A stretch of 64,000 bases of DNA from an uncultured Acetatifactor sp. (GTDB lineage: Bacteria > Bacillota > Clostridia > Lachnospirales > Lachnospiraceae). Below, one piece after another: positions 17,148 to 25,926 of this stretch. Location of the stretch: assembly GCA_910587555.1 (NCBI GenBank), contig CAJULV010000014.1, positions 10,280 to 74,279 on the forward strand. The letters run 5' to 3'. A program made the translations under genes and the position numbers. The first letter of the stretch is position 1; the number at the start of each line of letters is the position of its first letter. The notes under the pieces were generated by a model, which was not told the origin of the DNA, made no database searches, and saw nothing but the letters and a program-made list of their open reading frames with translations.

Positions 17148-18278
17148 ATGGATATGAAATTACAGGAAATTCTGGAACAGGCGGTGCGGGATGAGGATGT
17201 GTCGGACGTGTTCCTTGTGGCAGGGCTGCCGGTTACCATGAAGAGAAACGGCAGGCAGGTGCGCGTGGGCGAAGGAATGCTGATGCCGAAGGATATAGAA
17301 GCGCTGGTGGAACAGATCTACAGTGAGGGACGGCGGACCAAAATCAGGCTGGAGAGAGGGGAGGATGACGATTTCTCGCTTTCCGTCTCCAGGCGGGTGG
17401 ACGGGAACGGCACCTTCCCCGGAGGGAGATTCCGCGTCAATATCTTTCGGCAGAGAGGTTCCCTGGCGGCGGTGATACGTGTGATACGATTTGAGCTTCC
17501 TGACGCAGGCAAACTGGGCATACCGGAAGAGGTACTCTCCCTGGCGGACGACAAGGGAGACAGGAATAACAGGAACGGCGGCCTGGTACTGGTCACCGGC
17601 GCCGCGGGAACGGGTAAATCCACAACGCTTGCCTGTATGATTGACAGGGTCAACAGCAGCCGCGACGGCCATATCATCACCATGGAAGACCCCATTGAGT
17701 ATATCCACAGGCATAAGAAGGCCATCGTCACCCAGCGCGAGATATCCATCGACACGCCGGGATACCTGGATGCTCTGCGCTCTGCCCTGAGGGAGAGTCC
17801 TGACGTTATACTGTTGGGAGAAATGCGGGATTACGACACTATTTCCGCGGCCCTGATTGCGGCGGAGACAGGCGTAATGGTATTCAGCACCCTTCACACC
17901 AACAGCGCTGCAGACACCATCAACCGCATTGTGGACGTGTTCCCGGACAAGGAACAGGCAAGGACACAGCTTGCCCAGGTGCTGAAGGCGGTGGTATGCC
18001 AGCAGCTGGTGCCTGCCACCATGAAGGACGGAGAGGGCAATTCCGTGCGGATTCCGGTCTTCGAGATTATGAAGGCCACGGACGCCATTCAGAACATGAT
18101 CCGGGAGAACAAGGTAAACCAGCTGAATTCCGCCATGCAGTCCGGCGCAAACGATGGCATGTGTACCATGGACGGAAACCTGATCCGGCTCTGTAAGGAG
18201 GGAAAGATTACCAAATCCACGGCCCTGAAGTACCGCACCCATTATGGGTATGAATATATGGAGAAGCGGCTGGGTTAG
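17148..18278 (+). CDS. pilT: Type IV pilus retraction-type ATPase PilT
   Basis: Hexameric cytoplasmic secretion ATPase that normally depolymerises pili. It is 376 residues, the PilT size, and lacks the N-terminal MshEN extension of PilB. Walker A GAAGTGKST at residues 151-159, the Asp box around ITMEDPIEY, Walker B VILLGEMRD and the His box STLHTNSAADT are all present. GGAAGG precedes ATG 17148. It is the only pilus ATPase in the window: no PilB, prepilin peptidase or major pilin gene is nearby, so either those lie elsewhere or this cluster works differently. No terminator was evident before the SAM riboswitch promoter. Confidence 0.92.
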   Translation: MDMKLQEILEQAVRDEDVSDVFLVAGLPVTMKRNGRQVRVGEGMLMPKDIEALVEQIYSEGRRTKIRLERGEDDDFSLSVSRRVDGNGTFPGGRFRVNIFRQRGSLAAVIRVIRFELPDAGKLGIPEEVLSLADDKGDRNNRNGGLVLVTGAAGTGKSTTLACMIDRVNSSRDGHIITMEDPIEYIHRHKKAIVTQREISIDTPGYLDALRSALRESPDVILLGEMRDYDTISAALIAAETGVMVFSTLHTNSAADTINRIVDVFPDKEQARTQLAQVLKAVVCQQLVPATMKDGEGNSVRIPVFEIMKATDAIQNMIRENKVNQLNSAMQSGANDGMCTMDGNLIRLCKEGKITKSTALKYRTHYGYEYMEKRLG

Positions 18279-18356
18279 CCTGGCCTTTCCCCAAATGCCT
18301 GTCATGGGCTGCCATAAAATGTATGGGAAAATGTCGAGAAAGAATGCGTCGGCGTA

Positions 18357-18385
18357 TTGACAGAAGCCGAAATCTGTAGTAGGAT
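18357..18385 (+). promoter_or_regulatory. Sigma-A promoter for metK
   Basis: TTGACA (18357-18362), 17-nt spacer, TAGGAT (18380-18385). Transcription would start about 20 nt before the riboswitch P1 stem. Confidence 0.7.
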
Positions 18386-18415
18386 AATGGCGAACATAAA
18401 AACCAAATAGTATTT

Positions 18416-18566
18416 CTCTTATTCAGAGTCGGTGGAGATACATAGGATCGATGAAGCCGCGGCAACCCCAGTAGGAAGGTGCCCACCTGAGCGAGTGATT
18501 TTCGAACAATAAGAGGATTTGATATCGACAGATGAAAGTCCGCTTATTTTGGTAAGCGGACTTTTT
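18416..18566 (+). promoter_or_regulatory. SAM-I (S-box) riboswitch with terminator
   Basis: The aptamer spans 18416-18515: P1 is CTCTTATT (18416-18423) with AATAAGAG (18508-18515), enclosing the S-box core GATGAAGCC...GGCAACC and GGTGC..CACCTGAGCGAG. The expression platform is a 10-bp terminator hairpin (18537-18546 with 18553-18562) and a T-run to 18566. The 3' strand of P1 (AATAAG, 18508-18513) can pair instead with CTTATT (18543-18548) in the terminator, giving a simple antiterminator. High SAM should therefore stop metK transcription. Confidence 0.95.
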
Positions 18567-18696
18567 GCGGTGGGATGCCGAAAACGCTTTGACGCAGGAC
18601 CCATCCGCCGGCTTTTCCCGCAGGCACGGCCGCCCGGTGCGCCCGCGAGAATACACTGTATACAGATTATCTACGGAAAGAAAGGAAGACAGACAA

Positions 18697-19884
18697 ATGG
18701 AAAAACATTTATTTACATCAGAATCCGTTACGGAAGGACATCCCGATAAAATCTGCGACGCCATATCGGATGCCATTTTGGACGCCTGCATGGAGCAGGA
18801 TCCCATGAGCCGCGTAGCCTGCGAGACAGCCGCCTGCACGGGATTTGTACTGGTAACCGGTGAGATTACCACCACGGCAAATCTGGATATCCCCGGAATT
18901 GTACGGAAAACCGTTAATGAAATCGGCTACAACGATTCCAAACTGGGGTTTGACGGCAATACCTGCGCCGTCATGGTGGCGCTGGATAAGCAGTCCCCCG
19001 ACATTGCAATGGGAGTGGACAAGGCGCTGGAGGCCAGGGAGTCCAATATGGACGATGCCCAGATCGAAGCCATCGGCGCCGGAGACCAGGGCATGATGTT
19101 CGGCTACGCTGTAAACGAGACGCCGGAATTGATGCCCTATCCCATCGCTTTGGCGCATAAGCTCACGAGACAGCTGACGAAAGTGCGCAAGGACGGTACG
19201 CTGCCTTACTTAAGGCCCGACGGCAAGAGCCAGGTATCCGTGGAATACGATGAAAACGGCAAGCCCGTACGCTTGGAAGCGGTGGTTCTCTCCACCCAGC
19301 ATGACGAGGACGTGAGCCAGGAACAGATTCACAGGGATATCCGGAAATATGTATTTGATCCCGTGCTGCCCGGGGATTTGATTGACGGGGAGACAAAATT
19401 TTTCATCAATCCCACAGGGCGTTTCGTCATCGGGGGACCCCAAGGAGACGCAGGACTCACCGGGCGCAAGATCATCGTTGACACCTACGGCGGAGCGGCC
19501 CGTCACGGCGGCGGCGCCTTCTCGGGCAAGGACTGTACCAAGGTGGACAGGAGCGCTGCCTATGCCGCCCGTTATGTGGCGAAAAATATCGTAGCCGCAG
19601 GCCTGGCGGAGAAATGCGAAATTCAGCTTTCCTACGCAATCGGCGTCGCACAGCCTACCTCCATTATGGTGGATACCTTCGGCACCGGGAGGCTGGCCAA
19701 TGAGAAGCTGGTGGAGATTATCCGGGAGAATTTTGAGCTGCGTCCCGCAGGTATCATCAAGATGCTGGACCTGCGCAGGCCTGTCTACCGCCCCACAGCG
19801 GCTTACGGACATTTTGGGCGGGATGACGTATCCCTTCCGTGGGAGGCAACCGACAAGGCGGAAGTGCTGAAGAAGTATCTGTAG
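18697..19884 (+). CDS. metK: S-adenosylmethionine synthetase
   Basis: Makes SAM from methionine and ATP in the cytoplasm. It is 395 residues, the normal MetK size. Motifs: GHPDKICDAISD near residue 14, GAGDQGMMFGYA in the middle, and the P-loop-like GGGAFSGKD; the next residues read CTKVDRS where most family members have PTKVDRS. The start at 18697 matches the family N-terminus (MEKHLFTSESVTEGHPDK) and has AAAGGA upstream; the frame is open further 5' into the riboswitch but that is not coding. Controlled by the SAM-I riboswitch directly upstream. Confidence 0.97.
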   Translation: MEKHLFTSESVTEGHPDKICDAISDAILDACMEQDPMSRVACETAACTGFVLVTGEITTTANLDIPGIVRKTVNEIGYNDSKLGFDGNTCAVMVALDKQSPDIAMGVDKALEARESNMDDAQIEAIGAGDQGMMFGYAVNETPELMPYPIALAHKLTRQLTKVRKDGTLPYLRPDGKSQVSVEYDENGKPVRLEAVVLSTQHDEDVSQEQIHRDIRKYVFDPVLPGDLIDGETKFFINPTGRFVIGGPQGDAGLTGRKIIVDTYGGAARHGGGAFSGKDCTKVDRSAAYAARYVAKNIVAAGLAEKCEIQLSYAIGVAQPTSIMVDTFGTGRLANEKLVEIIRENFELRPAGIIKMLDLRRPVYRPTAAYGHFGRDDVSLPWEATDKAEVLKKYL

Positions 19885-19942
19885 CCGGCATATGGCATAA
19901 GGCATGTTCCCGGAGCGTGTTTGATTCCGTGAGGGTCACATA

Positions 19943-20117
19943 CTGAAGTGCCCGAAGGACACTTTCAGCTTTGCAGCGCTGCAAGCTTGAAGCCCCGTTG
20001 CCTGCAGCGGGGGTGTTGCCTGCCGGCGGCAGGACAGGATATCATTGAAGAACAGGGAATACATTGCGCAATGAGGTGTAAAGTCTTTCGTAAGGGTAAG
20101 GACTTTACACCTTTTTT
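19943..20117 (+). repeat. Run of five dyads ending in a terminator (metK-dnaE gap)
   Basis: The 314-nt gap holds successive inverted repeats: a bulged stem CTGAAGTG/CACTTTCAG (19943-19968), a near-perfect 21-bp palindrome centred on TGCAGCGCTGCA (19967-19987), CCCCGTTG/CAGCGGGG (19993-20000 with 20005-20012), CCTGCCG-G-CGGCAGG (20019-20033), then the terminator below. It could be a structured 3' UTR of metK or a small RNA. Confidence 0.5.
20075..20117 (+). terminator. Intrinsic terminator after metK
   Basis: Perfect 11-bp stem GGTGTAAAGTC (20075-20085) with GACTTTACACC (20101-20111), 15-nt loop, then six Ts. Confidence 0.9.
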
Positions 20118-20137
20118 GCTGAAAGGACAATCTCGCC

Positions 20138-20166
20138 TTTACAACCCCTTCGAATTTCAGTATACT
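20138..20166 (+). promoter_or_regulatory. Sigma-A promoter for dnaE
   Basis: TTTACA (20138-20143), 17-nt spacer, TATACT (20161-20166), just after the terminator and 33 nt before the dnaE ATG. Confidence 0.8.
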
Positions 20167-20198
20167 GTTAGGGAGAAAGCGCAAAGGAGATCGATATC

Positions 20199-23100
20199 AT
20201 GGCATTCGTACATCTTCATGTCCACACGGAGTATTCCCTCCTGGACGGCTCCAATAAAATAAAAGAATATGTCTCCCGGGTGAAGGAGCTGGGAATGGAC
20301 AGTGCGGCCATCACGGACCACGGCGTCATGTACGGTGTCATTGATTTCTACCGGGCGGCAAAGGCGGCGGGCATCAAGCCGGTGCTGGGCTGCGAGATAT
20401 ATGTGGCGCCCAATTCCCGCTTTGACAAGGAACTCACCGGCGGAGAGGACAGATACTACCATCTGGTACTCCTGGCGGAGAACAATGTGGGATATTCCAA
20501 CTTAATGAAGATCGTCAGCAGGGGATTCACGGAGGGGTTTTACTACAAGCCCAGGGTGGACATGGAGGTTCTGAACCGCTATCACGAGGGGATTATCGCC
20601 TTGTCGGCATGTCTGGCCGGGGAGGTGCAGCGGTGCATTTCCAAGGGCCGGCCGGACGAGGCGCGTAAGACTGCGAGGAAGTATGAGGAATGCTTCGGGA
20701 AGGGAAATTTTTTCCTGGAGCTTCAGGATCACGGCTATCCGGAACAGCGCATGGTAAATACGGAGCTGCTGAAGATGAGCCGGGAGCTGGATATCCCGCT
20801 GGTGGCCACCAATGACGTCCACTACACCTATGCCGGGGACGCGGATTCCCACGATATTCTGCTGTGCCTTCAGACCAACAAGAAGCTGGCGGACGAGGAC
20901 AGGATGCGCTATGAGGGCGGCCAGTATTTCGTGAAGAGCGAGGAGGAGATGAAGGGGCTGTTTCCCTATGCGTGGGAGGCTCTGGAGAATACCCAGCGCA
21001 TTGCCGACAGGTGCAATGTGGAGATTACGTTCGGGGAGACCAAGCTGCCCAGATATGAGGTGCCGGAGGGCTATGACTCTTGGGGATATCTGAATAAACT
21101 CTGCGATGACGGGCTGAAGGAACGCTACGGCGACGGCAGTGTGGCCGCAGGCGATACCGGACAGACGCTGCGCGAGAGACTTGACTACGAACTTACCGTC
21201 ATTCGCAGGATGGGATATGTGGACTACTTCCTGATTGTGTGGGATTTTATCAATTACGCCAGGAGCAACGGGATTCCGGTAGGGCCGGGCAGAGGCTCCG
21301 GCGCAGGGAGCATCGTGGCATACTGCCTGAAGATTACGAATATCGAGCCTATCCGGTACAATCTGCTTTTTGAGCGTTTCCTGAATCCGGAGCGTGTGTC
21401 CATGCCGGATATCGATGTGGATTTCTGTTACAACCGCAGGCAGGAAGTCATCGATTATGTGGGCCGGAAATACGGAAGCGACAAGGTGGTGCAGATTGTG
21501 ACCTTCGGTACCCTGGCGGCAAAGGGCGTGATACGGGATGTGGGACGTGTCATGGATCTGCCCTATGCATTTGTGGATTCCATTGCCAGGATGATTCCGG
21601 GGGAACTGAATATCACCATCGACAAGGCGCTGGAGAGGAATCCGGAGTTTCATAAGCAGTATGAAGAGGACGAGCAGGTGAGGCGCCTGATTGACATGTG
21701 CAGGCGCCTGGAGGGGCTGCCCAGGCACAGCTCCATGCATGCCGCGGGGGTGGTGATCTGTCCCGAGGCAGCGGATGCGTTTGTGCCGCTGTCCAGGGGA
21801 AGCGACGGTTCCATCACCACTCAGTTTACCATGACCACGCTGGAGGAGCTTGGGCTTTTGAAAATAGATTTCCTGGGGCTTCGGACGCTTACGGTGATTC
21901 ATGACACCGTGAGGTTCGTGGAGCAGTCCAGAGGGGAGAAAATTGACATCGACAATGTGGGATTTGACGATGCCCAGGTATATGAGTACCTCGGCGCAGG
22001 AAAGACCGACGGCGTCTTCCAGCTGGAAAGTGCGGGAATGAAGAACCTGATGAAGGAACTGCGGCCCCGGAGCCTGGAGGACATTATTGACGGTATTTCG
22101 TTATACCGCCCCGGACCCATGGATTCCATTCCGAAATATATTAAGGGCCGCAGCGACGCGGCTTCCATAGAATATGCATGTCCCCAGCTGGAGCCTATTC
22201 TATCGCCCACCTACGGGTGCATCATATATCAGGAACAGGTCATGCAGATCGTCCGTGACCTGGGCGGGTATACCATGGGCCGAAGCGACCTGGTGCGCCG
22301 TGCCATGAGTAAAAAGAAGCATTCCGTCATGGAGAAGGAGCGGGCGAACTTCATCTACGGAAATGAGGCGGAAGGGGTGCCGGGCTGTGCCTCCAGGGGC
22401 ATAGATGAAAAGGTGGCAAACGGCATTTTTGACGATATGATCGATTTTGCCGAGTATGCCTTCAATAAATCTCATGGAGCCGGGTATGCCGTGGTTGCCT
22501 ACCAGACCGCTTACCTGAAATATCATTATCCCGTGGAATTTATGGCGGCGCTTATGACCTCCGTCATTGACAATACCAAGAAAGTGTCTGAGTATATCCT
22601 GGCCTGCCGATCCATGGGGATTACGCTGCTGCCGCCGGACATCAATCAGGGGCAGAGCGGTTTTTCCGTCAGCGGGGACAGCATCCGCTACGCCCTGACG
22701 GCCATTAAGGGGGTGGGCCGCCCCGCCATTGACTGCATAGTAAAGGAGCGCGTGGAGAGAGGGCTGTTTACAAACCTGAACGATTTTATCACCCGTATGG
22801 CGGATAAGGATGTGAATAAGCGCGCAGTGGAAAATTTTATCAAGGCGGGAGCCATGGACAGCCTGGGCGGCACCAGAAAGCAGTTCATGAGTGTTTTCAT
22901 GCAGATTATGGATCATGTCACAAAGGACAGGCGGAAAACCATAGCGGGACAGATTTCCCTGTTTGATATTGCGGAGGAATCCCAGAAGGAGGAATTCGAT
23001 ATCCGCATGCCGGATGTGGGGGAATATCCCAAGGAAATGCGTCTGGCGTTCGAAAAGGAAGTACTCGGAATCTATGTGAGCGGCCATCCGCTGGAGTCCG

Positions 23101-23813
23101 ACCAGGCGCTTCTGGAGCAGTATGTCACCAATACCACCAACGACTTCGCACTGGATAAGGACAGCAACAAGGTACCCCTGGAAGACCATGCAAAAGTAGT
23201 CGTAGGGGGGATGATTGCGGATAAAAATATCAAATTTACCAAGAACGATAAGGTGATGGCCTTTCTGAACCTGGAGGATCTGGTGGGAAATGTGGAGGTT
23301 GTGGTATTCCCCAGAGACTACGAGCAATACGGCTCCCTGCTCACGGAGGAAGCCAGGGTCTTTATCAGGGGCCGGGCCAATGTGGAGGAAGAAAAGGACG
23401 GAAAGCTGCTCTGCGAACAGATTGTCAGCTTCGAGGAGGCCAGGGCGGCAAAGGGCAGGCCTATCTTCCGGAACCAGTATACAGGGGGCGGGCAGAACAG
23501 GAACGGGCAGCCCTCCGGCGGGACGTATCGGGATAGACCCGCAGCGGGGGATGCTCCGGGCAGCGGCGGGCAGATGAAAACGTTTCCGAAGGGCATCTGG
23601 ATTCAGTTCCCGAATGCGGATGCTTATTCTGCAAGGGAACAGGAGCTGTTTTCCGCCATTGCGGATTCTGACGGCAATGATAATGTTGTTATTTATCTCA
23701 GAGATACCAGGGCTTTCAAGATACTTCCGCCCAACCGCCGCGTGAAGGCGGACAGCGGCACGGCGGAGCTGCTGGGGAGGCTGTTTGGCCTGGAAAATGT
23801 AAAAATACGTTAA
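20199..23813 (+). CDS. dnaE: DNA polymerase III alpha subunit (DnaE)
   Basis: C-family replicative polymerase subunit of 1204 residues. The N-terminal PHP domain opens with HLHVHTEYSLLDG; the palm carries PDIDVDF at residues 403-409 and a third acidic motif in KIDFLGLR (about 553-560). The finger region includes GPGRGSGAGS and FNKSHGAGYAVVAYQTAYL; helix-hairpin-helix and an OB-fold (about residues 1000-1050, VVVGGMIADKN) follow, with a Gly/Arg-rich linker (near residue 1100) before the last 75 residues. The domain order and C-terminal OB fold mark it as DnaE1-type rather than PolC. In Firmicutes DnaE usually works with PolC, extending primers on the lagging strand. It has its own promoter. 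Confidence 0.96.
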   Translation: MAFVHLHVHTEYSLLDGSNKIKEYVSRVKELGMDSAAITDHGVMYGVIDFYRAAKAAGIKPVLGCEIYVAPNSRFDKELTGGEDRYYHLVLLAENNVGYSNLMKIVSRGFTEGFYYKPRVDMEVLNRYHEGIIALSACLAGEVQRCISKGRPDEARKTARKYEECFGKGNFFLELQDHGYPEQRMVNTELLKMSRELDIPLVATNDVHYTYAGDADSHDILLCLQTNKKLADEDRMRYEGGQYFVKSEEEMKGLFPYAWEALENTQRIADRCNVEITFGETKLPRYEVPEGYDSWGYLNKLCDDGLKERYGDGSVAAGDTGQTLRERLDYELTVIRRMGYVDYFLIVWDFINYARSNGIPVGPGRGSGAGSIVAYCLKITNIEPIRYNLLFERFLNPERVSMPDIDVDFCYNRRQEVIDYVGRKYGSDKVVQIVTFGTLAAKGVIRDVGRVMDLPYAFVDSIARMIPGELNITIDKALERNPEFHKQYEEDEQVRRLIDMCRRLEGLPRHSSMHAAGVVICPEAADAFVPLSRGSDGSITTQFTMTTLEELGLLKIDFLGLRTLTVIHDTVRFVEQSRGEKIDIDNVGFDDAQVYEYLGAGKTDGVFQLESAGMKNLMKELRPRSLEDIIDGISLYRPGPMDSIPKYIKGRSDAASIEYACPQLEPILSPTYGCIIYQEQVMQIVRDLGGYTMGRSDLVRRAMSKKKHSVMEKERANFIYGNEAEGVPGCASRGIDEKVANGIFDDMIDFAEYAFNKSHGAGYAVVAYQTAYLKYHYPVEFMAALMTSVIDNTKKVSEYILACRSMGITLLPPDINQGQSGFSVSGDSIRYALTAIKGVGRPAIDCIVKERVERGLFTNLNDFITRMADKDVNKRAVENFIKAGAMDSLGGTRKQFMSVFMQIMDHVTKDRRKTIAGQISLFDIAEESQKEEFDIRMPDVGEYPKEMRLAFEKEVLGIYVSGHPLESDQALLEQYVTNTTNDFALDKDSNKVPLEDHAKVVVGGMIADKNIKFTKNDKVMAFLNLEDLVGNVEVVVFPRDYEQYGSLLTEEARVFIRGRANVEEEKDGKLLCEQIVSFEEARAAKGRPIFRNQYTGGGQNRNGQPSGGTYRDRPAAGDAPGSGGQMKTFPKGIWIQFPNADAYSAREQELFSAIADSDGNDNVVIYLRDTRAFKILPPNRRVKADSGTAELLGRLFGLENVKIR

Positions 23814-23829
23814 ATATTGGCAGGCCCTA

Positions 23830-23858
23830 TTGAAAAACGAAGCAAAAAGGTATAAAAT
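23830..23858 (+). promoter_or_regulatory. Sigma-A promoter for pfkA
   Basis: TTGAAA (23830-23835), 17-nt spacer, TAAAAT (23853-23858), about 60 nt before the pfkA ATG. Confidence 0.65.
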
Positions 23859-23921
23859 ATTTCCGTGACGGTAAGGAGGTGCCCGGTTTTCGGCAGTTCC
23901 GAATGACAGGAGGAGCGAGTT

Positions 23922-24896
23922 ATGGCTGATAAGATTAAAACAATTGCAGTTCTGACCAGCGGGGGAGACGCACCGGGGATGAATGCTGCCATCAGGGCGG
24001 TCGTCCGCACTGCTATTTATAGGGGAGTGAAAGTAAAGGGAATCAAAAAGGGCTATAATGGCCTGCTGAACGAGGATATCATTGATATGGAACCCCGCAA
24101 TGTATCCGATATTATCCAGAAGGGCGGCACCGTCCTGGGGACAGCCAGGTGCCTGGAATTCAAGAAGGAAGAGTACCAGCAGAAGGCTGCGGATATCTGC
24201 AGGGCCCACGGCATTGACGGCGTGGTGGTAATCGGAGGCGACGGCTCTTACAGGGGGGCGCAGGCATTGTCCAGGCATGGAATCAATGCCGTGGGCATAC
24301 CGGGGACCATCGATCTGGATATTGCCTGTACGGACTATACCATCGGCTTTGACACGGCGGTCAATACGGCCATGCAGGCCATCGATAAGGTAAAGGATAC
24401 CTCTTCCTCCCATGAGCGATGCAGCATTATCGAGGTAATGGGGCGGCATGCAGGCTATATCGCGCTGTGGTGCGGTGTTGCCAACGGGGCGGAGGATGTC
24501 CTGCTCCCGGAGAACTACAATTACGACGAACAGGAAATCGTCACCCACATTATAGAGAGCCGTAAGAAGGGCAAGATTCATCATCTGATTATCAATGCGG
24601 AGGGTATCGGCCATTCCACTTCCATGGCCAAGCGCATTGAGGCGGCTACCGGCGTGGAAACCAGGGCAACGATCCTGGGCTACATGCAGAGAGGCGGCAG
24701 TCCCACTGCAAAGGACCGCTATTATGCTTCCATTATGGGCGCCTACGCGGTAGACGTAATGCTGGAGGGCAAGACCAACAGGGTAGTGGGCTACAAATAC
24801 GGCGAGTTTACGGATTTCGGTATCGAGGAAGCGCTGATGATGCAGAAGGATATCGACAGATACCAGTACGAGGTTTCCAGGATGCTGGCAATCTGA
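23922..24896 (+). CDS. pfkA: ATP-dependent 6-phosphofructokinase
   Basis: Glycolytic enzyme phosphorylating fructose 6-phosphate. It is 324 residues, group-I bacterial PFK size. SGGDAPGMNAAIR is the N-terminal ATP loop; GGDGSYRGA has the Gly that favours ATP over pyrophosphate. The catalytic segment reads PGTIDLDIACTDYTIGFDTA (20 residues): both catalytic Asps are kept but the usual Asn between them (TIDND) is Leu. MGRHAGYIAL and GYMQRGGSPTAKDR close the active site. AGGAGG precedes the ATG. Function is secure; the Leu variant may be common in the family of the host. Confidence 0.95.
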   Translation: MADKIKTIAVLTSGGDAPGMNAAIRAVVRTAIYRGVKVKGIKKGYNGLLNEDIIDMEPRNVSDIIQKGGTVLGTARCLEFKKEEYQQKAADICRAHGIDGVVVIGGDGSYRGAQALSRHGINAVGIPGTIDLDIACTDYTIGFDTAVNTAMQAIDKVKDTSSSHERCSIIEVMGRHAGYIALWCGVANGAEDVLLPENYNYDEQEIVTHIIESRKKGKIHHLIINAEGIGHSTSMAKRIEAATGVETRATILGYMQRGGSPTAKDRYYASIMGAYAVDVMLEGKTNRVVGYKYGEFTDFGIEEALMMQKDIDRYQYEVSRMLAI

Positions 24897-24962
24897 CCCT
24901 GCGCTGACGCCGGCCGCCGGGAAAGCCGGTATCGCGGACCCACGGGTACGGTGACAAAATAC

Positions 24963-24999
24963 AGGCGGATGTTCCGGGATGGAATGCCGCCTTTCTTTT
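24963..24999 (+). terminator. Intrinsic terminator after pfkA
   Basis: AGGCGG (24963-24968) pairs with CCGCCT (24987-24992), with an inner GTTCC/GGAAT pair, followed by a T-rich tail. The stem has a small internal mismatch. Confidence 0.6.
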
Positions 25000-25131
25000 A
25001 TGCACAGACATGAGGGCGGCTGCGCCGGCATAATTTGCCTTAGGGAACGGAAGAGGCGGTTTTGACCGGAATACAACCGAGCGGTAAAGGGGTTATGTTG
25101 GCGGTCGAACAAGGATAATACGGGAGAAAAT

Positions 25132-25926
25132 ATGATTACCAGCAGTTCAAATCCAAGGGTAAAACAGATTGTACAATGGCAGAATAAGGCAAGGGAGCGG
25201 CGTGATGCGGGTATTTTCCTGACGGAAGGCTTTAAGATGTTCGGGGAAGCGCCGGAAGACCGGATTCTTGAGGTCTATATCGCTGACGATACCTGGGACA
25301 GGGCGGCGGCAATCCCGGGTATGAGGGAAAAGCTGATCCGGACAGGATGCGAAACGGTAACTTCGGAACTGTTCCGGAAGATGTCGGACACCCAAAGTCC
25401 CCAGGGAATCCTGTGCGTTATGAAGCGTCCCAGGTACCGTCTGGAAGAGCTGCTGTCCGCGCCGAATCCGCTGTTTATCGTGCTGGAAAATCTGCAGGAT
25501 CCGGGAAATCTGGGAACCATCGTCAGAAGCGGAGAGGGGGCGGGTGTTACAGGCATTATTATGGGAGGCGGTACCGCCGATATCTATAATCCGAAAACCA
25601 TCAGGGCTACCATGGGTTCCGTTTTCCGGGTTCCTTTCGTGTACACGGAGGATTTGGAAGGGGCAGTGGAAGGACTGCGGGAAAAAGGCGTCAGGGTGTA
25701 TGCCGCCCATCTGGAAGGGGAGAGATATTACGACAGCTTTTCCTTCCGGGAAGGGACGGCGTTCCTGATTGGCAATGAGGGGGCGGGACTCAGCAGGGAA
25801 CTGGCTTCCCGGGCGGATTCTTATCTGAAAATCCCCATGGAAGGCAGCGTGGAATCCCTGAATGCCGCCGTTACCGCGTCGATTTTAATGTATGAGGCCC
25901 ATCGGCAGCGCGCCTGCAGCTGCTAA
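25132..25926 (+). CDS. SpoU/TrmH family RNA 2'-O-methyltransferase
   Basis: SPOUT (alpha/beta-knot) methyltransferase of 264 residues that uses SAM to methylate a ribose in rRNA or tRNA. An N-terminal substrate-binding domain (residues 1-95) precedes the knot domain with the three classical motifs: NLQDPGNLGTIVRSGEGAGV (20 residues), FLIGNEGAGLS and IPMEGSVESLNAAVTASI. GGGAG precedes ATG. The 3' end overlaps the convergent DUF1667 gene by 42 nt. Whether it acts on 23S rRNA (as TsnR/RlmB relatives do) cannot be said. Confidence 0.9.
   Translation: MITSSSNPRVKQIVQWQNKARERRDAGIFLTEGFKMFGEAPEDRILEVYIADDTWDRAAAIPGMREKLIRTGCETVTSELFRKMSDTQSPQGILCVMKRPRYRLEELLSAPNPLFIVLENLQDPGNLGTIVRSGEGAGVTGIIMGGGTADIYNPKTIRATMGSVFRVPFVYTEDLEGAVEGLREKGVRVYAAHLEGERYYDSFSFREGTAFLIGNEGAGLSRELASRADSYLKIPMEGSVESLNAAVTASILMYEAHRQRACSC

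Noticed and set aside
18416..18566. T-box leader as an alternative to the SAM riboswitch
   Set aside because: No specifier loop or TGGNACC T-box sequence; the S-box core and P1 fit SAM-I.
18565..18696. N-terminal extension of metK into the riboswitch region
   Set aside because: The frame is open, but the family N-terminus and the ribosome site place the start at 18697; the extension overlaps the terminator T-run.
22200..25112. Open reading frame of 970 codons on the minus strand across dnaE and pfkA
   Set aside because: It is antisense to two certain genes, lacks recognisable domains, has His/Arg/Pro-rich shadow composition and spans their intergenic promoter. The codon bias of the sense genes explains it.
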